Assembly (NCBI GenBank): GCA_963578605.1
Contig: CAUZEA010000100.1
Span: 1-20,504 of the forward strand
Length of the DNA stretch: 20,504 bases
Direction: 5' to 3'
From: JAKVCB01 sp963578605
GTDB taxonomy: Bacteria > Planctomycetota > Planctomycetia > Pirellulales > Lacipirellulaceae
Shown here: piece after piece, positions 1 through 6,784 of the stretch
How the letters are laid out: each line of letters opens with the position of its first letter
How positions within the stretch are numbered: the first letter of the stretch is position 1
Made by a program: the position numbers and the translations under genes
The notes under the pieces: generated by a model
What the model was told of the DNA's origin: nothing
Database searches by the model: none
What the model saw: only the letters and a program-made list of their open reading frames with translations

Positions 1-1
1 T

Positions 2-1720
2 TCAATTCCTAGCCAAAGCGGCTTGGCGCGATTTATCAAATTGCCGCCGGTTGAAAAGAAGAAGATTCCCGACATCGCCAAATACGAAGCTCGACAACAG
101 ATTCCGTTTGCCCTGGAGGATGTCGTTTGGGATTACCAGCCCTTGGCGGGGACCAACGAGGACGAAGGAGGTGACCTTGATACGGAAGTTGGCTTGTTCG
201 CGATAAAGCGAGACCAGGTCTCACAATTTTTGCAACCATTTAAAGAGGCGGGTATCGACGTCGAACTCGTACAACTGGCGCCGCTTTCGATTTACAACTA
301 TGTTTGTTTTGATCGGTTTGGCAATCTTGCCTCTGTTAACGAAGGTGATGGAAAGACGAATGATTCGATCGTTGCGATCTCCTTGGGTACAGATACCACC
401 GATTTAGTGATCACCAACGGGAATCGTGTCTGGCAATGCAATATTCCCATTGGGGGCAACCATTTCACGAAGGCTTTGTCGAACGGGTTGGGACTCACTT
501 TTGCTCAAGCCGAACACCTCAAACGCAATGCGGGGAAGGCCGACGATCCCAAGGCAGTCAATCAGGCAATACGGCCTGTCTTTCGCGATTTGGTTGCCGA
601 GATCCAGCGGTCACTGGAATTCTTTTCCAGCAACAATCGCGACATTCGGTTGGGAGAGGTGATTTTACTGGGCAATGCGGTGAAACTGCCCGGTTTGCAT
701 CGCTATTTGTCCCAAAACCTCGACCAGAAGGTAACGCCGGTAGACGAGTTTGCCAACATGGTTGGGGGCAGTGTCGCTGCAACCCAACAGTTTACCGAGA
801 ATCAACTCAGCTTTCCGGTTGCCTATGGACTTTGTGTCCAGGCACTAGGGCGGGGCCAGATCAGCACCAGTCTCTCACCCCGGACTCCTAATTACCGTCT
901 GGCGGTCAATAGCTTTGATCGCGTTTCGAGCCTGCTGGTCTCATTGTTAATCATGATTAGCGCGGCAGTCGTTGCCTTGGTGATTGTGTACTTTGCCCGG
1001 AAGTTGACCGCCGCCCAGGTTGCAATTCCGGTCAAGCCGGTCGATGTTGCCTCGCGACCAGCCGATGCCGCGCTTGGCTTGAAGCGGGACCTGGAACCAC
1101 CAGGTATTGAAGACGCTCCCGAGCTTAATGAGCCAAAACTTCAGGACACGCTCGACTCAGTGGCCAACGCCATCTCGCAGCGAGTCGCGATACTCTCGGA
1201 CGATAATCTGGATGCCGATTCGCAACCGGCACGCGGCAAGGGGCTTGGGGACGAGCGGATGCCCGGAATTGGTGGCGAAGGAGATATTCTCTACGAACCG
1301 CAGCGGCAGATTCGGTTCGATCCGCAATCGACCCAGGAATACGCTCGCTGGCTGGACTTTTTTGGGATCGAGATTGGGGTACTGGGGAGGGACAACCAGA
1401 TTTATTACGCTTATAATTTGAGTCAAGCCAAGCCGGATGTTCGTATTGGCAAGCCAAAACAAGAAACGCGACTTTACATGAATTCGGCCAGCACTCCCCT
1501 GGCGGCGATTGATAACCACCTGGCCCAAAAAGCGGGTATTGCCCGCCATGGCCACATTGTCCTGCAGTTTTACCCACCCGAAGCGCAAGCGATTTTGTTT
1601 GGCCTGGAACAGCAGGCTGCCGGAGATCGCAAACTGGATGTCATCCGGCGGACGGTGTTTCGCGTCAACCGCAAGGGCAGGACTTTCGAGTTTAGTGTCG
1701 ACGAACAAGACCTGAGATAA
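2..1720 (+). CDS. PilM-like actin-fold protein with extra C-terminal domain (5' partial)
   Basis: The reading frame is open from the left edge, so the true start lies outside the window; the first possible start inside is a TTG at 23, in the middle of a conserved PilM segment (LPPVEKKKIPDIAKYEA). Numbering from that TTG, residues 1-290 look like the PilM/type IV pilus actin-like ATPase fold: an IPIGGNHFTKAL segment at 141-152 and a C-terminal LLGNAVKLPGLHRYL segment. The phosphate-1 loop reads AISLGTDTTDLV (118-129), with Ser120 where an Asp is usual. One membrane segment follows at about 300-325, then a flexible acidic linker, then a folded region (about 420-565) that I do not recognise. In type IV pilus systems PilM is cytoplasmic and binds PilN; here the next genes are ExbB/ExbD types, so a role in an envelope motor complex is inferred. 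The family call is fairly sure, the function is not. Confidence 0.8.
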   Translation, partial: SIPSQSGLARFIKLPPVEKKKIPDIAKYEARQQIPFALEDVVWDYQPLAGTNEDEGGDLDTEVGLFAIKRDQVSQFLQPFKEAGIDVELVQLAPLSIYNYVCFDRFGNLASVNEGDGKTNDSIVAISLGTDTTDLVITNGNRVWQCNIPIGGNHFTKALSNGLGLTFAQAEHLKRNAGKADDPKAVNQAIRPVFRDLVAEIQRSLEFFSSNNRDIRLGEVILLGNAVKLPGLHRYLSQNLDQKVTPVDEFANMVGGSVAATQQFTENQLSFPVAYGLCVQALGRGQISTSLSPRTPNYRLAVNSFDRVSSLLVSLLIMISAAVVALVIVYFARKLTAAQVAIPVKPVDVASRPADAALGLKRDLEPPGIEDAPELNEPKLQDTLDSVANAISQRVAILSDDNLDADSQPARGKGLGDERMPGIGGEGDILYEPQRQIRFDPQSTQEYARWLDFFGIEIGVLGRDNQIYYAYNLSQAKPDVRIGKPKQETRLYMNSASTPLAAIDNHLAQKAGIARHGHIVLQFYPPEAQAILFGLEQQAAGDRKLDVIRRTVFRVNRKGRTFEFSVDEQDLR

Positions 1721-1729
1721 ATTAATCCT

Positions 1730-2383
1730 ATGGAAGCACTTTTTAATCTGATCGGATATGTCGTATACACGGCGTTGGGCATTCTGGCGTTGTGGGGAGG
1801 TTTTAACTGCGTCCTGGCGTGGCGGCGAGTCGCGAATGTGCGATTCCGTGATGAAGACGATCAAGATGAGTTTCTCGACGAACTTGATACCAGGCTTAAC
1901 GCGGCCGATTTCGACGGAGTCGTTGCCCTGTGTGAAGACGACCGCCGGGCCTTACCCCAACTGGCATTATTTGCCGTTGAAATGCGAAATATCGATTTCC
2001 CGCAACTGAGACGCCGTTTGTCGGAAAGGTTTCAGCAAGATGTACTGGCCGATCTCGACCATCGGCTGACCTGGGTGACGACCGTTATCAAGACAGCCCC
2101 CATGTTAGGCCTGTTCGGCACGGTGATCGGCATGATGGGAGCTTTCGCCAACCTGAGCGAAGGAACCAAGGTCGACACTGGCATGATGGCCGAAAACATT
2201 ATGTTGGCCTTGATCACCACGGCATGCGGATTAGCAATTGCGGTACCGCTGCTGATATGCAGTGCCACGATTAATTTACGAATTCGCAAGATGGAAAATC
2301 TGTTAAGCGTGGGTACGGCACACCTGCTTGACTCGATGAAAGCCCTCACGGCAACTCCCACGCGGAGGGCAGCAGGGGCATGA
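1730..2383 (+). CDS. MotA/TolQ/ExbB family proton-channel protein
   Basis: A 217-residue inner-membrane protein of the TolQ/ExbB family, which forms a pentameric stator around ExbD/TolR and uses the proton gradient to do work in the envelope. There are three predicted membrane segments: about 5-30, about 117-142 (APMLGLFGTVIGMMGAF, the family signature) and about 157-182 (LALITTACGLAIAVPLL). A cytoplasmic stretch rich in acidic residues lies between the first two (40-112). It starts 9 bases after the PilM-like gene and its stop overlaps the start of the next gene (ATGA at 2380-2383). No TonB or TolA partner is visible nearby, so which of ExbB, TolQ or another subtype it represents cannot be decided from this window. 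Confidence 0.92.
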   Translation: MEALFNLIGYVVYTALGILALWGGFNCVLAWRRVANVRFRDEDDQDEFLDELDTRLNAADFDGVVALCEDDRRALPQLALFAVEMRNIDFPQLRRRLSERFQQDVLADLDHRLTWVTTVIKTAPMLGLFGTVIGMMGAFANLSEGTKVDTGMMAENIMLALITTACGLAIAVPLLICSATINLRIRKMENLLSVGTAHLLDSMKALTATPTRRAAGA

Positions 2384-2883
2384 GTTCCGTAAGTGCTTTT
2401 GACCTCATCGACAGCAACAGTGAGGAAGACGAGGATTACGGGTCACTCGGAACCCGGCAGACCAGCGACGACACGGAGATGGACATCACACCGATGATTG
2501 ATATCACCTTTCTGATGTTGATTTTTTTCCTTGTCGCCTCGACCCCCGACCAGCAGACGGCTGTCCAACTTCCCGAAGCAAATCATGGAGTGAGTGTTAG
2601 TCAACTGCATTCCATTCTCTTCACTGTCGGCGAGGGCGGTCTCGATTACGCTCCAGTGTACGCCGCTGACGGAAAGATCCCCCAGTTTCAGTTATCCGAC
2701 GAACTCGGCGAGCGCAATCGACAAATCCGCGCTGCCGTCGAGAAAGGTTTTCTGGAAAACAAGTCGAATGTTGTTATTAAAGCTGACAAAACCGTCGCCT
2801 TTCGGGAAGTGGCGCGGGTCATCAAGGAAGTCTCGAAGATCGAGGGCGTGAAGATCCACCTTGCCATTCTAGAAACAAACTGA
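2380..2883 (+). CDS. ExbD/TolR family biopolymer transport protein (first copy)
   Basis: A 167-residue single-pass protein of the ExbD/TolR family. A very acidic cytoplasmic tail (residues 8-35) precedes the signature MDITPMIDITFLMLIFFLVA (34-53); Asp41 corresponds to the membrane aspartate that carries protons in ExbD. The rest is a periplasmic domain ending in the typical VVIKADKTVAFREVARVIKE segment. The start overlaps the upstream stop by 4 bases, and a good ribosome-binding sequence, GGAGGG at 2364-2369, sits 10 bases before the ATG inside the previous gene, which suggests coupled translation and a fixed ratio to the ExbB-type subunit. The insert around residues 85-105 (GGLDYAPVYAADGKIPQFQL) makes its periplasmic domain differ from the second copy. 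Confidence 0.93.
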   Translation: MSSVSAFDLIDSNSEEDEDYGSLGTRQTSDDTEMDITPMIDITFLMLIFFLVASTPDQQTAVQLPEANHGVSVSQLHSILFTVGEGGLDYAPVYAADGKIPQFQLSDELGERNRQIRAAVEKGFLENKSNVVIKADKTVAFREVARVIKEVSKIEGVKIHLAILETN

Positions 2884-2919
2884 ACACGAGTCGAAACCGC
2901 TATCGTCACGGGTCATATC

Positions 2920-3423
2920 ATGTCACACGAAGACGTTCACGAATTCGAAGCGGGCTTAGAACGTCCCGCCAAGGAGGAAAACTCCAATGACGACATGGAT
3001 ATGACTCCCATGGTCGACATCACCTTTTTGCTGCTGATCTTCTTTATGATTACAGCAGCATTTGCCTTGCAAAAATCGATCGAGGTACCACCCATGGATA
3101 GTGACGAAGCAGCTCAAGCCATCACTGTCGAAGATCTCGAGAAAGATTCGATCACCGTGCGGATCGATGGTGAAAACATCTATTGGGTAGGAGCACCACT
3201 CTGGGCGGAGGAGCAACGGGCATACAGCGGAGAGGAAATGCGGGCACGACTTCGCGAAGCGCGCGAAGGCAAAGGTGGCAAACACGGACGTGGCCCCGCC
3301 AAAATGCTTGTCCAGGCGCACGGCGATGCAACCCATGAGCGGGTTGTCACAGCGATGGATGGTGGCTCGGCAGTCGGCATGGAAGAAATCCGACTCATGA
3401 CTTACGAGGAAGGCGATTTGTGA
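2920..3423 (+). CDS. ExbD/TolR family biopolymer transport protein (second copy)
   Basis: A second ExbD/TolR-type protein, also 167 residues, beginning 36 bases after the first copy. The membrane segment is MDMTPMVDITFLLLIFFMIT (26-45) with the conserved Asp33. The periplasmic part contains a segment on substituent display (ITVRIDGENIYWVG, about 73-86), a basic Gly/Lys-rich loop (about 112-125) and a C-terminal MLVQAHGDATHERVVTAMDG segment typical of the family. ExbB-type stators normally hold a dimer of ExbD in the central pore; two different copies in one operon suggest a heterodimer or two alternative complexes. This is an inference from gene order only. Confidence 0.93.
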   Translation: MSHEDVHEFEAGLERPAKEENSNDDMDMTPMVDITFLLLIFFMITAAFALQKSIEVPPMDSDEAAQAITVEDLEKDSITVRIDGENIYWVGAPLWAEEQRAYSGEEMRARLREAREGKGGKHGRGPAKMLVQAHGDATHERVVTAMDGGSAVGMEEIRLMTYEEGDL

Positions 3424-3502
3424 ACTACGCCCGTGTGACTCCCCGGCAAGTTCGATTCCTGCGGTCCACATCCACCCCGAAACTCACACCAGTCACCATT
3501 TC

Positions 3503-6500
3503 ATGAACGCCCAAGAGTTTATCGCCGCGTTAGAGGAAAAAGGTGTGCTCTCTACCCGCCTTCTCGAAAAGCTGCGGGAGAAGGTCGGCGACGGGGGTAG
3601 CACCATGCCGGCAAAATCGCTTGCCAGGTTCCTGGTCCAGAAAGAACATATTTCCACAGATATCGCCGAGCAGGTTCTCAAAGAACCTCTCCAGGAAGAG
3701 TCCGAAAAAAAAACCACTGCGGGCCGCCAGCCAATCGCGACTGAATCGGTCACTGAAGTCGACTCGCCGCCAGTCGGCGACCTCTTTGCCGATCCCGACA
3801 CTTTGGATGATCACGCCTCGCCTGTTGACGGCGAGCAGCTGGTCCCGGAACGGTCACCCCGCAAGAAGAACCGCAATCGTAGGCGACGCCAGAAACCTGC
3901 CCACCGCAAGAACGAATGGGATTCGCCACTATTGCTGTTTGGCGGGGGCGGGCTCATTCTGTTGGTGCTCTGCGGGATCGTTGTCTGGTACTTGCTGTTC
4001 CGGGATACGGGCGATGACCAGCTACGTCTGGCCCGGACCGCCATGAGCGACGGTTCCTATAGTCAGGCAATCTCGCACTACGAACGGTTCCTGGAGCGTT
4101 TCTCTCGCCATCCGGAGCAGAGTCCGGCCTCGGTCGAACTGGCGATGGCAAAGCTGCGGCGGGCCACCGAAGGTCGCCGTAACTACAGACTGGCCTTTGA
4201 CGTGGCCGACAAGCAAATCGCGGCCGTTCAAAACGAACCGAGTTTCAACAATGCGCACGACGAGTTAGCAACGCTACTGCCTCGAATTGCCCGCGGGCTG
4301 GCAGAAAAAGCGGAAACCGAGCCCGATCCCGCTGCTGCCGACGAGCTGGTTCGCCTGTCAACTCGGGCTTTGGAGTTTTGCGTCAACCCCAAGTTGATTC
4401 CCAAGAAACTCCGCGACGTCGCCGACCTGGAGGAGATTCGGGAAACCCTGGCTCGCGTTGCGCGGCGACAAGAGTCGCTTGCCGCGGTAGAAGCCACGAT
4501 CGAATCCATGCAAGAGGCAATCACGGGCGGTGATACGGTAGCCGCGTACGAAGCGCACAAACAACTTGTCAAACAACACCCGGAACGGCAGACCCATGAA
4601 AAACTGCAAGAGATGGTCACCCTGACCTCACTGACCGAACAAAACGGAATTCGCTTCGTCCGTGAAGAGACACCTGCCGAAACGACCGACCCCCCCTCTC
4701 CGATTGTTGCCGAACTTGCCTTGGCCCAACGGCGTGACCTTGGCGAGGTTCCGGCAGCGGGGAACATTTGTTTCCATGCCGACGGCGCCCTCTATGGGCT
4801 GAAAGTTTCGACCGGCGCATTGTCGTGGCGGCGATTCACAGGATTCGATCCACATCCTTATGTGATCGACGTCGGCGACGACGTCATCACCCGCGACGCC
4901 TCGACCAATGACCTCCTGCGACTTAACAGGGCAACCGGTAAATTGCAGTGGAGGCAACAATTTGACGAGCCGTTTGCCAAACCGCTGCTCCTCGGCGAAA
5001 AAGCGTTTGTCGCTATCGAGTCAGGCCGCCTGTTCATGGTCGAGCTTGCTACCGGAATGATTTCCGGCTATCTGCAATTTGCCCAGTCGCTGCACGTCCC
5101 GCCCACAGCAGACGGTGCCGGTCATCGGCTCTACCTGGTAGGCGACCATTCGAGCGTCTATTCGATCTCGTTGGATGACCATTCCTGCGTAGGTGTTTAT
5201 TACTTGGGGCACTCCCCCGGCAGCGTTCGCGTCGCCCCGGTCGTGGCCTTGAACAAGCTTGCTGTTTTCGAAAACCGGGGTGTCGAAAGTTCACAATTCC
5301 ACTTGCTGGCGATTGGTGAAAATGGCGGGGTTACCAAATCGTTGGAAAACAGCCGATTGACCGGACTGGTGCTCACCCAGCCACTCGTTTCTGGCCGACG
5401 AATGATTGTGCTGACCGACCGCGGGCAGATGAACGTGTATGAACTCGGTCCCCAGCAGGACGCCTCGGCGCTGAGTCAGGTCGCAACACGTGCCCCTTCG
5501 TCCAATCGCTCGGTCATTGGCTTCCCCCTGCTGACAGACCGCTTTGTCTGGGTTGCCGATACCCAACTGACCAAATACGCCATACAGCCGACCGACAACC
5601 GTTTGCCTGTCCGTGACATCGCCAAGAATTACCGCGGGGCGGTTTTTGACCATCCACTCCAAGCGAGGGACGGCACGCTCTTTCATCTTCGCCGTCCCAA
5701 AGGCCGAGCAGGAATCGCCGTAGCGGCCATGGATATTGCCACCGGCCAAACCTTTTGGGAAACCGATCTGGCCATCCCCCCAGCCGGAACTCCGATTGTC
5801 GATGAAACCACGCAAACCATCACCACGGCAAACACCAATGGGGCCGTTTTCGCGCTAGACCGGCAATCGATCCGCCAAGGTGTCGAAGACCAACCGGTCC
5901 AAATCGACAACACGCCCAAGTACCCACCCCAGCTTGCATCGGCGATTGACCTGGGGGCTGGCGGCGTTGTGTTTGGAACTGCCGCGGAAACTCCCTGGCT
6001 GGTCACGTATGACCAGGGCGGACCGCCGGCACGTTGGGTCAAGATGAGTCATCCGCTGGCAACTTCTCCAGCCCGGCTGGGGAGTGGATTCGTCGTTCCG
6101 TTAAAAATTGGCCAGGTGCTGTATTGCGACCCGGCACACGGCAACCGGGAAATAGCTGCCTTCCAACCACGCCTGCAACCTCGCCAGACGATTTCCTGGT
6201 TGCCGGTCGGTACCCCTGAAGGTCCCAGTGAGCAATGCGTGCTGTGCGACGGCACCGAAATGATCTATCAATTGCAGCTGACCGACGGAGCCCAGCCAAC
6301 CCTCGAAGCCATCCAGTCGGCATCCATTGGTGCGCTGCCACTGTCGACCCGAATTGCGATCGCAGGTAATCACGCGTGGATTGGTACGAGCGACCGGCGA
6401 CTGGCGGCATTCGAACTTTCCACACTGAAAGTTGCCCGGGAGGTCAAACTTTCGGGAAACATCGCCTGGGGACCCTATGCTACGGCCGACCAGTTGCTGC

Positions 6501-6784
6501 TCGCCACCAGTGACAATCAACTTTACTGCCTTACTGCCAACGGTGAGGTAAAATGGCAGGTACCTCTTCATGACGGAGAATTGGCTGGCCCGCCGTTGGA
6601 AACCGACCGGACCCTCCTCCTCTCGCTCAAGAAGGGGATCATCCAGGCGATCGACCTTGCCACTGGCACCATCCTGGGTGAACGTGATCTGGGCCAACCG
6701 TTAGCCACCGGCCTGGTACCGTTTGAAAAGCGGTATCTCGTCGCGGCACACGACGGAACGCTTCTTGAAGTGGAGCAACCATGA
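3503..6784 (+). CDS. Membrane-anchored PQQ-like beta-propeller protein with N-terminal helical module
   Basis: A 1093-residue protein. Residues 5-60 form a helical module (EFIAALEEKGVLS ... LARFLVQKEHIS) that resembles the module before the kinase domain of the protein encoded at 10710-12260. A basic stretch (117-136, RSPRKKNRNRRRRQKPAHRK) directly precedes one membrane segment (143-167), so by the positive-inside rule the N-terminus is cytoplasmic and the rest is periplasmic. Residues 173-370 are helical and TPR-like. From about 410 to the end there are repeated PQQ-type blades, for example GALYGLKVSTGALSWRR, LLRLNRATGKLQWRQQ and AIDLATGTILGERDL, as in BamB-like propellers; no cofactor is implied. 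It starts 79 bases after the second ExbD gene and ends in an ATGA overlap with the next gene. A scaffold or binding role for the ExbB/ExbD motor is inferred. Confidence 0.82.
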   Translation: MNAQEFIAALEEKGVLSTRLLEKLREKVGDGGSTMPAKSLARFLVQKEHISTDIAEQVLKEPLQEESEKKTTAGRQPIATESVTEVDSPPVGDLFADPDTLDDHASPVDGEQLVPERSPRKKNRNRRRRQKPAHRKNEWDSPLLLFGGGGLILLVLCGIVVWYLLFRDTGDDQLRLARTAMSDGSYSQAISHYERFLERFSRHPEQSPASVELAMAKLRRATEGRRNYRLAFDVADKQIAAVQNEPSFNNAHDELATLLPRIARGLAEKAETEPDPAAADELVRLSTRALEFCVNPKLIPKKLRDVADLEEIRETLARVARRQESLAAVEATIESMQEAITGGDTVAAYEAHKQLVKQHPERQTHEKLQEMVTLTSLTEQNGIRFVREETPAETTDPPSPIVAELALAQRRDLGEVPAAGNICFHADGALYGLKVSTGALSWRRFTGFDPHPYVIDVGDDVITRDASTNDLLRLNRATGKLQWRQQFDEPFAKPLLLGEKAFVAIESGRLFMVELATGMISGYLQFAQSLHVPPTADGAGHRLYLVGDHSSVYSISLDDHSCVGVYYLGHSPGSVRVAPVVALNKLAVFENRGVESSQFHLLAIGENGGVTKSLENSRLTGLVLTQPLVSGRRMIVLTDRGQMNVYELGPQQDASALSQVATRAPSSNRSVIGFPLLTDRFVWVADTQLTKYAIQPTDNRLPVRDIAKNYRGAVFDHPLQARDGTLFHLRRPKGRAGIAVAAMDIATGQTFWETDLAIPPAGTPIVDETTQTITTANTNGAVFALDRQSIRQGVEDQPVQIDNTPKYPPQLASAIDLGAGGVVFGTAAETPWLVTYDQGGPPARWVKMSHPLATSPARLGSGFVVPLKIGQVLYCDPAHGNREIAAFQPRLQPRQTISWLPVGTPEGPSEQCVLCDGTEMIYQLQLTDGAQPTLEAIQSASIGALPLSTRIAIAGNHAWIGTSDRRLAAFELSTLKVAREVKLSGNIAWGPYATADQLLLATSDNQLYCLTANGEVKWQVPLHDGELAGPPLETDRTLLLSLKKGIIQAIDLATGTILGERDLGQPLATGLVPFEKRYLVAAHDGTLLEVEQP

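Noticed and set aside
1157..1864. A 235-residue open frame on the - strand
   Set aside because: It is antisense to the PilM-like and ExbB-type genes, which have clear membrane segments and motifs; it is a shadow frame.
3424..3502. A tRNA gene suggested by the T-arm-like sequence
   Set aside because: No D-arm, anticodon arm or matching 5' acceptor strand is present; the upstream bases are the end of the ExbD gene.
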